Source of the DNA: Hyphomicrobiales bacterium 4NK60-0047b
Lineage (GTDB): Bacteria; Pseudomonadota; Alphaproteobacteria; Rhizobiales; HXMU1428-3
Assembly: GCA_040367435.1 (NCBI GenBank)
Contig: BAABWY010000001.1
Span: forward strand, 186,001-250,000
Direction: 5' to 3'
Length of the DNA: 64,000 nucleotides
Part shown: one piece after another, positions 27,347-35,969 of the stretch
How positions within the stretch are numbered: position 1 is the stretch's first letter
How the letters are laid out: every line of letters begins with the position of its first letter
The notes under the pieces: model-generated
The model's database searches: none
Told to the model about the DNA's origin: nothing
Seen by the model: the letters and a program-made list of their open reading frames with translations, nothing else
Position numbers and translations under genes: made by a program

Positions 27347-28127
27347 ATCTCTTTCCGATTTAACTCCTGCCATCATACTCGTAGAACCACAATTAGGAGA
27401 AAACATCGGTACCGCTGCAAGAGCCATGGCTAATTTTGGTTTAACCGACCTTAGAATTGTCAATCCAAGGGATGGCTGGCCAAATGAACACGCCCAAAAA
27501 GCAAGTGCAAATGCCATTCATGTTGTTGATAATGCACAAATTTTTGAAAGTCTTGAAGACGCGATCGCAGATTTGCAATATATCTGTGCAACTACAGCCA
27601 GGCCAAGAGACATGGTGAAAGAAATCCTGTCTCCAGAATCTGTAGCCACTGTCATGCACAAAAAAGCGGCACAGAAACAAACCATTGGAATTTTATTCGG
27701 ACGAGAAAAATCAGGATTAACCAACACAGACATTTCTTATGCTGATTCAATTGTGATCGCACCAGTTGACCCGAGTTGTGCCTCACTCAACTTAGCTCAA
27801 TGTGTCTTATTAATGGGCTACGAATGGCGCCGGCAACTCAATTTGCCCACACTTGGCCGCAAAACTCAATTTGATGGACCGGCTGAAGAAGGGACTTTCA
27901 TCAAAGAAAACCGTCCGGCGACCAAAAAAGAATTAACAGGACTAATAAATCATCTAAAAAAAGAGTTAGAAAGTTCAGGTTTCTTAAGAACCGTAGAAAA
28001 GACGCCACAAATGATGCGTAACATAAGAAATATGATTATAAGGATGCAACCGACGGATCAGGATGTCAGAACATTGAGGGGAATAATAGCATCTCTTGTT
28101 AAGGGTGCTGATAAAACTGGTTTATAA
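27336..28127 (+). CDS. trmJ: tRNA (cytidine/uridine-32-2'-O)-methyltransferase
   Basis: A SPOUT-fold RNA methyltransferase of 263 residues that 2'-O-methylates position 32 of some tRNAs. The N-terminal motif IILVEPQLGENIGTAARAMANFG, the central GILFGREKSGLTNTDISYAD and ASLNLAQCVLLMGYEW are the three family motifs that build the trefoil knot. Start GTG overlaps the HxlR stop; an AAAGG site lies about nine bases upstream. The C-terminal helical extension after about residue 180 matches TrmJ and not TrmL. Confidence 0.9.
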   Translation: MTHKSLSDLTPAIILVEPQLGENIGTAARAMANFGLTDLRIVNPRDGWPNEHAQKASANAIHVVDNAQIFESLEDAIADLQYICATTARPRDMVKEILSPESVATVMHKKAAQKQTIGILFGREKSGLTNTDISYADSIVIAPVDPSCASLNLAQCVLLMGYEWRRQLNLPTLGRKTQFDGPAEEGTFIKENRPATKKELTGLINHLKKELESSGFLRTVEKTPQMMRNIRNMIIRMQPTDQDVRTLRGIIASLVKGADKTGL

Positions 28128-28253
28128 AACATCGAATTTTGTGTTAATTAGATAATTGGTCGCAAAATGCCATAGTAATGCCCTTATTTTACTATTGCGA
28201 TTGCCATCATACATGATAGCGTTGGGAACGCGTACTGGAGAGGCTTTTAAAAA

Positions 28254-28904
28254 ATGATAATGCGTTGTTTAAAGCAATTAACGGCTGTAGTTTTGGGTAT
28301 ATTTCTACTCTCAAGCAGTGCAATTGCTCAAGAGGCAGGTAACAAACCAGCAATTAAGGACAAAACTGTAAAAGTTTTGATGAAATTCGCGTTTGGGTTA
28401 ATGCCTGAGGTATATACGGGCCCAGATGGGAAAAAAATTGCCATCAACAAAAAGAACCCTGATGAAGTTATGATCCCTGTTGATGATGCAAGACGCATTA
28501 TTCTTGTCGCTGACCGTTCTGCAAAGGCTCAAAATTGTGATTTAAAGGTTATGCAGACTTTAAATCATAATGCCATGGTAAAATACGAGCAAGTCTTCAA
28601 AAGTTGGACAAAAAAACAAAAACTATTCATCAACCAGCTCCACCTTTTCACGGTTCTTTACATGACAGGCAATGTAAAGTTCAATGAAAAGGAAAAAACC
28701 AAGGAAGAAAAAGCAGCTGAAAGAAAAGCTCCAAACCTTGAAAACAAATACAAATGTTCAGATGATGAGCGCAAAACAGTAGCCGCATCAGTCGATGCAT
28801 ATTTGGACAAAATGGCCAAAGCCATCAAAGAAGAGCTAATTCGGCGCAAAAAGCTCGGCTCAAACGAAAAAAAAAATGAAGAAGTGAAGAAAGCTCAAAA
28901 ATAA
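28254..28904 (+). CDS. Secreted protein of unknown function
   Basis: A 216-residue protein with a clear signal peptide ending in SAIAQ-E. The mature part has two cysteines (AQNCDLKVMQ and KYKCSDDER) and a long charged, mostly helical C-terminal half ending in a Lys/Glu-rich tail. I do not recognise the family. Two ATGs two codons apart (28254 and 28260) are possible starts, with GGAGAGGC ahead. It stands alone between trmJ and the small-RNA candidate, 127 bases after trmJ. Confidence 0.65.
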   Translation: MIMRCLKQLTAVVLGIFLLSSSAIAQEAGNKPAIKDKTVKVLMKFAFGLMPEVYTGPDGKKIAINKKNPDEVMIPVDDARRIILVADRSAKAQNCDLKVMQTLNHNAMVKYEQVFKSWTKKQKLFINQLHLFTVLYMTGNVKFNEKEKTKEEKAAERKAPNLENKYKCSDDERKTVAASVDAYLDKMAKAIKEELIRRKKLGSNEKKNEEVKKAQK

Positions 28905-28938
28905 TAACAAATAGAGCAAATCTCATTTCATTTAAAAA

Positions 28939-28967
28939 TTGACACAGATACCGTGTCAGACTATACA
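28939..28967 (+). promoter_or_regulatory. Consensus sigma-70 promoter with overlapping palindrome
   Basis: TTGACA at 28939-28944, a 17-base spacer, then TATACA at 28962-28967. TGACAC (28940-28945) and GTGTCA (28953-28958) form an inverted repeat covering the -35 box and spacer, which suggests a repressor operator. It points into the hairpin unit immediately downstream. Confidence 0.7.
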
Positions 28968-28973
28968 TCACCA

Positions 28974-29042
28974 ATTCAAAGGCGGATATTTAAAGACCTT
29001 CCTTTCAAATGAAGGTCTAATAGAAAATAACCGCCTTTTTTT
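28974..29042 (+). ncRNA. Small RNA candidate with its own promoter and terminator
   Basis: The region begins about seven bases after the -10 box. Its body is a nested hairpin: outer stem AAGGCGG/CCGCCTT (28979-28985 with 29031-29037) and inner stem AGACCTTC/GAAGGTCT (28994-29001 with 29011-29018), followed by T7 at 29036-29042. This gives a transcript of about 70 nucleotides that is complete by itself. No coding frame with a ribosome-binding site fits. It lies between a secreted-protein gene and rpsD. No known RNA family is recognised. Confidence 0.6.
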
Positions 29043-29192
29043 CGTGTCTGCGACATCAGCTCCTCCAAAGGCTTTGATGTCTGTCAGTCTGAGCAAGCCC
29101 CATTTATATATCTTTATAAATGTTAAGTCTTAGGTTCAGGCTAAGGAAGGCGCGATCCATAATTTAAACATAGCAATTTGGAGCATTGAAAA

Positions 29193-29810
29193 ATGTCAAA
29201 ACGCATTAGCGCTAAATACAAAATTGATCGCCGCATGGGCGAAAACATCTGGGGCCGTCCAAAAAGCCCTGTAAACCGCCGCGATTACGGCCCTGGTGAA
29301 CATGGCCAACGCCGCAAAGGCAAATTGTCAGATTTCGGTCTACAGCTTCGCGCAAAGCAAAAGCTAAAAGGCTACTATGGCAACATCGGTGAAAAACAAT
29401 TCCGCGCCATCTACAAAGAAGCTGACCGTATCAAAGGTGATACAGGTGAAAACCTCATCGGCCTACTTGAGCAACGCCTTGACGCAATCGTATACCGCGC
29501 CAAGTTCGTGCCAACAGTATTTGCAGCACGTCAGTTCGTGAACCACGGCCACGTGAAAGTAAACGGCAAGAAAGTCAACATTCCAAGCTACCGCTGTAAA
29601 GTCGGTGACGTGATCGAAGTAAAAGAAAAGTCAAAGCAACTGCCTTTAGTTGTAGAAGCAACTCAAAGCTCAGAGCGCGACACACCAGATTACTTGTCAG
29701 TTGACGAAGGCAAACTAGCAGCCACATTCAACCAAGTTCCAACTTTGTCAGATGTACCCTACCCGGTCATCATGGAACCAAACCTGGTTGTCGAATTTTA
29801 CTCAAGATAA
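29193..29810 (+). CDS. rpsD: 30S ribosomal protein S4
   Basis: Full-length S4 of 205 residues with the alphaproteobacterial N terminus [21 protein letters not shown], the S4 RNA-binding domain (about residues 93-160: [17 protein letters not shown] and [17 protein letters not shown]) and the conserved C terminus [14 protein letters not shown]. It assembles early on 16S rRNA. A TTGGAG site precedes the start. The gene stands alone here. A stem GACATCA/TGATGTC at 29052-29091 lies in its leader and could regulate it, but this is unproven. Confidence 0.97.
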   Translation: MSKRISAKYKIDRRMGENIWGRPKSPVNRRDYGPGEHGQRRKGKLSDFGLQLRAKQKLKGYYGNIGEKQFRAIYKEADRIKGDTGENLIGLLEQRLDAIVYRAKFVPTVFAARQFVNHGHVKVNGKKVNIPSYRCKVGDVIEVKEKSKQLPLVVEATQSSERDTPDYLSVDEGKLAATFNQVPTLSDVPYPVIMEPNLVVEFYSR

Positions 29811-29833
29811 TCTTGATCTACAGTTTGATATTC

Positions 29834-29863
29834 AAAAGGCCGCTATTCATTTAGCGGCCTTTT
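29834..29863 (+). terminator. rpsD terminator
   Basis: AAAAGGCCGCTA pairs with TAGCGGCCTTTT in a 12-bp stem with a six-base loop, followed by TTATTTTG. A copy of the multi-hairpin repeat starts seven bases later. Confidence 0.85.
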
Positions 29864-29869
29864 ATTTTG

Positions 29870-29987
29870 TCTCACGGGCTATTCCGCCACGAAAAGCGGC
29901 GGGCCCTCCAACGGGGCGGCGCTCGCGCTGGACGCCTATGGCGTCATGTCCGTGCTCTGAAGAAGAGCACTCCCTTCTTCGGTAAGA
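29870..29987 (-). repeat. Structured interspersed repeat, copy 2 (inverted)
   Basis: Read on the minus strand it begins with CTTACCGAAGAAGGGAGT, then stem GTGCTC/GAGCAC, block GGACATG, stem GACGCC/GGCGTC, a GCG-rich stem followed by CGCCGCCCC and GGAGGGCC, stem CCGCCGC/GTGGCGG, and the end block AATAGCCCGTGAGACA. The order matches copies at 1727, 40219 and 51744. It directly follows the rpsD terminator. Confidence 0.85.
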
Positions 29988-30229
29988 TACTTCTTAAGCG
30001 TTTTAATAAGTTTTATACTATCTGCCCCCCCCTCATCCTCCTATAAAACTCACTCTCATACTTCACTCCCAGCTCCTCCACCGCGTCATCCCGGCCGCAG
30101 GTAAGCCTGTGACCCGGGATCCACCTCTCCTTTTTACGGATATTTCAAGTATCACTCCCCACTTCAATCTTCTGTCTTGTAATCGTCAAGAACTCACGCC
30201 ATATTTATAAATAACGGGGAGACGAGGGA
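29988..30229. repeat. Intergenic region with REP-like repeat A
   Basis: The main feature, at 30082-30150, is GCGTCATCCCGGCCGCAGGT, then AAGCCTGTGACCCGGGATCC, then ACCTCTCCTTTTTACGGATA. The outer parts pair through CCCGG. It matches repeats at 32013 and 32063, past the far end of the next gene. This ATCCCGG-type palindrome is widespread in proteobacterial intergenic DNA. The rest of the gap has nothing recognisable. Confidence 0.75.
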
Positions 30230-31975
30230 ATGGAATTTCTGCAAACAACTTGGGCTTGGTTTATTGATTTACTGTCAGTAACAATTAAATATTTAGACCC
30301 TGCCATAGACTGGATTAACGACAATCGTTATTTTACAGCGATCGCAATCCTGTTAAGTTTCCTAGCTGCCTTGAAAACATTCTGGCCGTCAAAACCGAAC
30401 CCAGAAGAAGAAAACAAACAAAATTCACTTTCCTCTTCCCCCGAAGACTTCGCCAAAGCCTACATAGCTTCTTATAAAAGAGGCAAACAAACTGCAGAAG
30501 CAAAACTTCTACAAGACCTAAAGGCCAAGGATCAGGTAATAAGTGACCTAGCCAAAGCTATTGAAGCTCTGCTAACAATGCGCAACGAAGCAAAAACAAA
30601 ATCTGAACAAATCGCCATTGACACCGCTATGGCTCATGTAGCGGATGGCAACAACAGCCAAGCAGAAGCCATTTTAGAGCTACTCTTTGTGGAACAATCA
30701 AAACACAGCCAAGAAGTCAACAAACAAGCCGCCATCACCTCTCGCCACATCGGCGCTCTTGCCTTTTTGCATGACACTGACAAAGCCTTCAAAGCCTATA
30801 AACGCGCTACAGAGCTTGATCCAGAAGATGCCGATGGTTGGAAGAGGCTTGGTTTGTTACAAGACCGCCTCGGTCAGTTTGAAAATGCCATCAAATCTTA
30901 TGAAAAAGTGCTGGCCCTTGGTAACAGCACTGCCGACCAATCCCTAATCGCAGCCGCTTCGGGCAACCTTGGACTAATCTATAGGAAACAAGGAGATCTT
31001 AAAAAATTCGAAGACCTACAGCTGAAATCTCTTAAAATATTCGAACAACTTGATAATCAACAAGGCATGGCAAGTAGCCATGGCAACCTTGGGATAATCT
31101 ACGAAACACGCGGTGATCTTAAAAAAGCCGAAGACGCACAGCTCAAAGCACTAAAAATCAACGAGCAAATCAGCAATCAACAAGGCATAGCAAATTGCTA
31201 TACCAACCTTGGAACAATCTATCGATCATGTAGAGATCTTGAAAAGGCAGAAAGCGCACAATTCAAAGCTCTAAAAATCAACGAACAGCTCAATAATCAA
31301 CAAGGCATGGCACAGAACTATGGCAACCTTGGTACTATATACAGAATACGTGGCAACCTTGAAAAAGCAGAAAACATACAGCTCAAAGCTCTCAAAACCT
31401 TCAAACAAATCAAAAACAAACACGGTATCGCAATGAGCTTAAACAGCATTGGACTAACCTACCTGACACAAGGCGAGTTCAATAAGGCTAAAAACGCACA
31501 GCTCAAAGCTCTAGAAATCCATGAACAACTCGGAAATAAACAAGGTATGGCAAATAGCTATTGCAACCTCGGACTAATCTATCAAACACAAGGCGACCTC
31601 GAAAAAGCGGAAGACGCACAGCTCAAATCTCTCAAAATAGAAGAACAACTCGGCAATAAACAAGGCATAGCACAGAGCTATGGCAACCTCGGACTTATCT
31701 ATCAAACTCAAGGCGATCTCGAAAAAGCTGAAGACGCACAGCTCAAATCTCTCAAAATCAAAGAACAACTTGGCAATAAACAAGGCATGGCAAATAGCTA
31801 TGGCAACCTTGGCGGCATCTCTGAACTCAAAGGCAATATGAGTGAAGCCTGCGCCCACTGGCAAAAAGCCCTCGCCCTATTCACCGAAGTTGGCGCCAAA
31901 CCCGAGATAGAGTTGGTCTCCGGCTGGCTAAAAGCCGCCAACTATCCAGATATAAAGAAATCAGCAAGCGACTAA
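30230..31975 (+). CDS. Membrane-anchored TPR-repeat protein
   Basis: A 581-residue protein. The N terminus has one or two membrane helices (about residues 12-60), then a Gln/Lys-rich helical linker (about 65-170), and from about residue 170 to the end tetratricopeptide repeats. From residue about 245 the repeats are 40 residues long with the pattern NLGxIYxxxGDLxKAExAQLKALKIxEQLxNxQGMA, like kinesin-light-chain TPRs. At DNA level these are eight units of exactly 120 bases (30961, 31081, and so on to 31801). TPR proteins form scaffolds; the partner is unknown. A paralogue follows 260 bases downstream. The ribosome-binding site is GGGGAGACGAGGG. Confidence 0.8.
   Translation: MEFLQTTWAWFIDLLSVTIKYLDPAIDWINDNRYFTAIAILLSFLAALKTFWPSKPNPEEENKQNSLSSSPEDFAKAYIASYKRGKQTAEAKLLQDLKAKDQVISDLAKAIEALLTMRNEAKTKSEQIAIDTAMAHVADGNNSQAEAILELLFVEQSKHSQEVNKQAAITSRHIGALAFLHDTDKAFKAYKRATELDPEDADGWKRLGLLQDRLGQFENAIKSYEKVLALGNSTADQSLIAAASGNLGLIYRKQGDLKKFEDLQLKSLKIFEQLDNQQGMASSHGNLGIIYETRGDLKKAEDAQLKALKINEQISNQQGIANCYTNLGTIYRSCRDLEKAESAQFKALKINEQLNNQQGMAQNYGNLGTIYRIRGNLEKAENIQLKALKTFKQIKNKHGIAMSLNSIGLTYLTQGEFNKAKNAQLKALEIHEQLGNKQGMANSYCNLGLIYQTQGDLEKAEDAQLKSLKIEEQLGNKQGIAQSYGNLGLIYQTQGDLEKAEDAQLKSLKIKEQLGNKQGMANSYGNLGGISELKGNMSEACAHWQKALALFTEVGAKPEIELVSGWLKAANYPDIKKSASD
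30961..31920 (+). repeat. 120-base in-frame tandem repeats in the TPR gene
   Basis: Eight units start at 30961, 31081, 31201, 31321, 31441, 31561, 31681 and 31801, each opening with a variant of GCAACCTTGGACTAATCTAT. The units at 31561 and 31681 are nearly identical, so at least one duplication is recent. Confidence 0.9.
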
Positions 31976-32012
31976 CCCCGCACTATCCACTTGCCCACAA
32001 AGCTTTCCACCT

Positions 32013-32130
32013 GCCTCATCCCGGCCGCAGGCAAGCCTGTGCCCCAGGGTCCCACGACCAGCACCGTCATCCCGGCCTCAGGCGAGCCTGCGTCCCGGGA
32101 TCCACCTCTCCTTTTTACGGATTTTTCAAT
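32013..32130 (+). repeat. REP-like repeats B and C
   Basis: Two neighbouring copies of the ATCCCGG family. B (32013-32055) reads GCCTCATCCCGGCCGCAGGC then AAGCCTGTGCCCCAGGG and is damaged in the second half. C (32063-32130) reads ACCGTCATCCCGGCCTCAGG then CGAGCCTGCGTCCCGGGATC, and keeps the CACCTCTCCTTTTTACGGAT tail found in copy A at 30082. A and C are direct repeats on either side of the TPR gene. Confidence 0.8.
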
Positions 32131-32234
32131 CAGCTCTCATTCTTGCGTCTTCACCACCAACTTTCCCCTTAAACAACCAGTCATCTTAGGCTAATATACC
32201 CCCAACAAACCGCAGCTTAAGATGGAAGCCAAGC

Positions 32235-33425
32235 ATGCAAACACACAATCGTTTCAAAGCTCTCTTAATGATGCTTGTATGTTTTATCGGCTTTATTGCC
32301 TATTACGGCATCCAATCTCCGACTTACTTGATCGATGACCAAAGTGAGAATGAACAGCTTGCTCAGACAAAAAAACAAGCCATCAAAGTTGATCTCCAAA
32401 ACCCAAAAAAATCTGTAGAGACAGCAAAACCCAAAGTACAAAAAAAACAAAACACTAAAGATAAAAAAGGCGCCACAGATAAACAAAATGCTTTGGTCTC
32501 TCTTCTAAACCAGACAAAAAACAACCCCAAAGACCCAAGCGCTTGGAACAAGCTTGGTAAATACCAAAAACAAATCGGCAAACTAAATGACGCCATCAAC
32601 TCATTTGAAAAAGTAAAAACTCTCGGCATGACAAAAGGCAATGAAACACTCATTGCCAGCGCACTCACAAATTTAGGTCTTGTCTATAAAGACAAAGGCA
32701 ACTTCACAAAAGCTGAGGAAAATCAAATTGCCGCGCTTCAACTTTATCAAAGCCTAAAAGACCAAAAAGGCATGGCCAATAATTATAATAATCTTGGCCG
32801 CACTTATCACCTCATGGGCCAAACAGACAGAGCTATAGAAACCTTATTTAAATCCTTAGCCATCAATCTCGATCTGAAAAATCAAGAAGGCATGGCCCAA
32901 AACTTCGGTAACCTTGGTGAATCTTACCGAGCAAAAGGAAGCTTGGCTGAAGCTGAATATGCACAAGGCAAATCTTTAGAACTCAATAAAAAGCTCGGCA
33001 ACACAAAGAACATTATTGCCAATCACATCAATCTCGGCATCATCTACGGCCAGAATGGAAATTACACAAAATCTGAAAATGCATTCTTTGAAGCACTTGC
33101 TGAAAACAAAAAACAGAACAACAAAAGAATTGAAGCCAAAATTTACTCAAACCTTGGCCTCCTTTATCAACTAAGAAAACAATATAAAAAAGCTGAAACC
33201 ATCCAATTGAAATCTATAAAAATTAACAAACAACTCGGCAACAAACGCGGGCTCGCCATCTCTACGTATAATCTAGCTCTGGTGAATTTAAAAACCAACC
33301 AATTGCAAAATGCCTGTAGCAATTTCAAAAAAGCCAAAACACTGTTTACACAAATCAACTTAAAAAAGCGATTGACCAAAACCAATCAATTTTTGAGCAA
33401 CTTAAGCTGTGACCTACAAAACTAA
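32235..33425 (+). CDS. Membrane-anchored TPR-repeat protein, paralogue
   Basis: A 396-residue protein with one N-terminal membrane helix (about residues 9-27: LLMMLVCFIGFIAYYGIQS), a Lys/Gln-rich linker and TPR units from about residue 90. Units of 40 residues (TNLGLVYKDKGNFTKAEENQ, NNLGRTYHLMGQTDRAIETL, GNLGESYRAKGSLAEAEYAQ, SNLGLLYQLRKQYKKAETIQ) resemble those of the previous gene, so the two probably arose by duplication. The repeats here are more diverged than in the neighbour. Function is unknown, presumably protein-protein binding at the membrane. Confidence 0.8.
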   Translation: MQTHNRFKALLMMLVCFIGFIAYYGIQSPTYLIDDQSENEQLAQTKKQAIKVDLQNPKKSVETAKPKVQKKQNTKDKKGATDKQNALVSLLNQTKNNPKDPSAWNKLGKYQKQIGKLNDAINSFEKVKTLGMTKGNETLIASALTNLGLVYKDKGNFTKAEENQIAALQLYQSLKDQKGMANNYNNLGRTYHLMGQTDRAIETLFKSLAINLDLKNQEGMAQNFGNLGESYRAKGSLAEAEYAQGKSLELNKKLGNTKNIIANHINLGIIYGQNGNYTKSENAFFEALAENKKQNNKRIEAKIYSNLGLLYQLRKQYKKAETIQLKSIKINKQLGNKRGLAISTYNLALVNLKTNQLQNACSNFKKAKTLFTQINLKKRLTKTNQFLSNLSCDLQN

Positions 33426-33543
33426 GCTCTAAACCCAATTAGAAGTTGATCTACAAAGCATAAAAAAGTCATAACTTGACAGGGCACCCAATTCACGGCA
33501 TCAGCTAACCTCAAATAGAGATCGCCGGAAAGAAAATTTACGA

Positions 33544-34479
33544 ATGTCAGAAACAGCCGCACCAGAGCCAAAAGAAACCGAACAACAAGTAGATGAGAAA
33601 CAAAGCCCACCAGCTTCAAACACAGCCCACCCACTGTTTCAAAACACACCGAGCTCTGTTGAGTTCACAAAACTGCGCAAGCGATTAATCAAACAAATGC
33701 GCCAAGCCATAGATGATTTCGACATGCTTGGTTTAAACGCCAAACCAGTCGACGGTGTCAAACCTAGCGCCTCAAAAAAATGGCTCGTCTGTGTCTCTGG
33801 TGGCAAAGATAGTTACGGCCTCATTAGCTTGCTGCATGATCTCAAATGGCGTGGCCTATTGCCCGTTGAGCTCATCGCAATGAACCTCGATCAAAAGCAA
33901 CCCGGCTTCCCAAGTCACATATTGCCAGAATTTTTCAAGCAATATGACATCCCAAATCACATCGAGACACAAGACACCTACACCATCGTCACAGACAAAG
34001 TGCCGGCAAATAAAACCTATTGCTCACTCTGCTCGAGGCTACGCCGTGGTATCATCTACACTGTCGCCAAAAAACTCGGCTGCGATACTGTTGTCCTTGG
34101 TCACCACAGAGAAGATATCTTAGAAACATTTCTTTTAAACCTTTTTTTCGGCGCCAAGCTCTCTGCCATGCCACCAAAACTTCTCAATGAAGAAGGCACG
34201 CTAAATCTCATTCGCCCTCTTTCTTATGTTGCCGAGAATGATTTAAGCAAATTTTCAAACTACATGAACTTCCCGATTATCCCATGTGACCTCTGCGGAA
34301 GCCAAGATGGTCTACAGCGCCAGCAAATGAAAAAACTCTTGACATCCTGGGAAGAGCAAAGACCCGGCACAAAAGAAATGATGCTGAAATCTTTAGGAAA
34401 TATCCGTCCATCACAACTTTTAGATCAAAAATTATTCGATTTTTCAGACCTAAGTCCAAAGCTTCCAGAAAATTCTTAA
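33544..34479 (+). CDS. ttcA: tRNA 2-thiocytidine(32) synthetase
   Basis: A PP-loop ATPase of 311 residues that thiolates C32 in some tRNAs. The ATP motif is [15 protein letters not shown], the iron-sulfur cysteines are in [12 protein letters not shown] and the later CDLCGSQ, and [18 protein letters not shown] is the conserved family motif. The N-terminal 40 residues before the domain are acidic and variable. With trmJ in this window, two position-32 tRNA modification genes lie within 7 kb, probably by chance. Confidence 0.93.
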   Translation: MSETAAPEPKETEQQVDEKQSPPASNTAHPLFQNTPSSVEFTKLRKRLIKQMRQAIDDFDMLGLNAKPVDGVKPSASKKWLVCVSGGKDSYGLISLLHDLKWRGLLPVELIAMNLDQKQPGFPSHILPEFFKQYDIPNHIETQDTYTIVTDKVPANKTYCSLCSRLRRGIIYTVAKKLGCDTVVLGHHREDILETFLLNLFFGAKLSAMPPKLLNEEGTLNLIRPLSYVAENDLSKFSNYMNFPIIPCDLCGSQDGLQRQQMKKLLTSWEEQRPGTKEMMLKSLGNIRPSQLLDQKLFDFSDLSPKLPENS

Positions 34480-34652
34480 ATCAGTAAATAGGTCATTTCA
34501 GCGCATTAAATTGAATTTTACGCAGTTTTTAGCGTTTTTACCCTCATTTCATGCAAAATTTAACAAATGCCCCTTGCCCCGCAATAAACCTTCACGTATA
34601 CCCAACCTAAATTCAAACATATCATCTACTTTCCAAATAAAAGAGGTAATTT

Positions 34653-35864
34653 ATGAGCAAAATTAAAGTTGCAAATCCTGTTGTCGAGCTTGATGGCGAC
34701 GAAATGACGCGGATTATATGGCAGTTCATCAAAGACAAGCTCATCCATCCTTACCTTGATATTGACCTCCATTATTATGACCTGGGCGTTGAAGAACGTG
34801 ACAGAACAGATGATCAAATCACAATCGATTCAGCCGAAGCGATTAAGAAATACGGTGTTGGCGTAAAATGCGCGACCATCACTCCAGATGAAGACCGTGT
34901 AGAAGAATTTAAACTAAAACAAATGTGGCGATCTCCAAACGGCACAATCCGTAATATCCTAGGCGGCGTTGTTTTCCGCGAGCCTATTATTTGCCAAAAC
35001 GTACCGCGCCTTGTCCCAGGTTGGACAGACCCAATCGTCGTTGGCCGTCACGCATTTGGTGACCAATACCGCGCAACAGACTTCCTCGTGCCTGGCAAAG
35101 GCAAGCTGACTATGAAGTTTGAAGGTGAAGACGGACAAATCATCGAAAAAGAAATTTTCGAATTCCCAGATGCAGGTATTGCAATGGGCATGTACAATCT
35201 TGATGCTTCAATCCGCGATTTTGCCCGCGCTTGTATGAACTACGGCCTGAACCGCGAATGGCCTGTTTATCTGTCTACTAAAAATACCATCCTAAAAGCA
35301 TATGATGGTCGCTTTAAAGACTTGTTCCAAGAAGTATATGAAAATGAATTTGAAGCAAAATTCAAAGCACTTGGCATAACTTACGAACACCGCTTAATCG
35401 ATGATATGGTTGCTTGTGCCATGAAATGGTCTGGCAAATATGTTTGGGCTTGTAAAAACTATGATGGTGATGTGCAATCAGACACTGTTGCTCAAGGCTT
35501 TGGTTCATTAGGTCTTATGACATCAGTTCTAATGACACCAGACGGGAAAACTGTTGAAGCTGAAGCGGCCCACGGCACTGTGACACGTCACTACCGCCTC
35601 CATCAAGAAGGCAAAGAAACTTCAACAAACTCAATCGCATCGATCTTCGCATGGACACGTGGCCTAGCCCACCGCGCAAAACTTGATGACAATGCTGAGC
35701 TTGCAAAATTTGCAAACACATTAGAAAAAGTTTGCGTAGATACAGTTGAATCTGGCCACATGACTAAAGACTTAGCTCTTCTTGTTGGACCAGATCAAAA
35801 ATGGCTTTCTACCATTGGCTTCTTGGATCAAGTCGATCAGAACCTACAAAAAGCAATGGCTTAA
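34653..35864 (+). CDS. icd: NADP-dependent isocitrate dehydrogenase
   Basis: A TCA-cycle enzyme of 403 residues, of the eukaryote-like homodimeric IDH type common in alphaproteobacteria: the N terminus [39 protein letters not shown]-like [38 protein letters not shown] and the metal site [15 protein letters not shown]. The NADP-binding region shows [13 protein letters not shown]. It converts isocitrate to 2-oxoglutarate and supplies NADPH. An AAAGAGGTAA site precedes the start; it is followed by a terminator shared with the K+ channel gene. Confidence 0.97.
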   Translation: MSKIKVANPVVELDGDEMTRIIWQFIKDKLIHPYLDIDLHYYDLGVEERDRTDDQITIDSAEAIKKYGVGVKCATITPDEDRVEEFKLKQMWRSPNGTIRNILGGVVFREPIICQNVPRLVPGWTDPIVVGRHAFGDQYRATDFLVPGKGKLTMKFEGEDGQIIEKEIFEFPDAGIAMGMYNLDASIRDFARACMNYGLNREWPVYLSTKNTILKAYDGRFKDLFQEVYENEFEAKFKALGITYEHRLIDDMVACAMKWSGKYVWACKNYDGDVQSDTVAQGFGSLGLMTSVLMTPDGKTVEAEAAHGTVTRHYRLHQEGKETSTNSIASIFAWTRGLAHRAKLDDNAELAKFANTLEKVCVDTVESGHMTKDLALLVGPDQKWLSTIGFLDQVDQNLQKAMA

Positions 35865-35884
35865 ATTTAAAAATTCAAAGCTAC

Positions 35885-35922
35885 AAAAAAAGGGAGCCTT
35901 CTATTAGAAGGCTCCCTTTTTT
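35885..35922. terminator. Bidirectional terminator between icd and the K+ channel gene
   Basis: AGGGAGCCTTCT (35891-35902) pairs with AGAAGGCTCCCT (35906-35917), with an A-run on the left and T-run on the right, which serves the converging genes on both strands. Confidence 0.9.
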
Positions 35923-35969
35923 ATTGTCTTTTGTTCATTGAGAATTAAACACATAACTTTTAATCCTTA

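Noticed and set aside
28939-29133. 64-codon frame in the small-RNA region
   Set aside because: It begins in the -35 box of a strong promoter and runs across a terminator hairpin, so translation is unlikely.
31574-31864. Minus-strand repeat-coding frame opposite the TPR gene
   Set aside because: It mirrors the 120-base tandem units; the plus strand clearly encodes TPRs.
30961-31920. CRISPR-like array
   Set aside because: The regular 120-base periodicity is coding, with no alternating short repeats and unique spacers.
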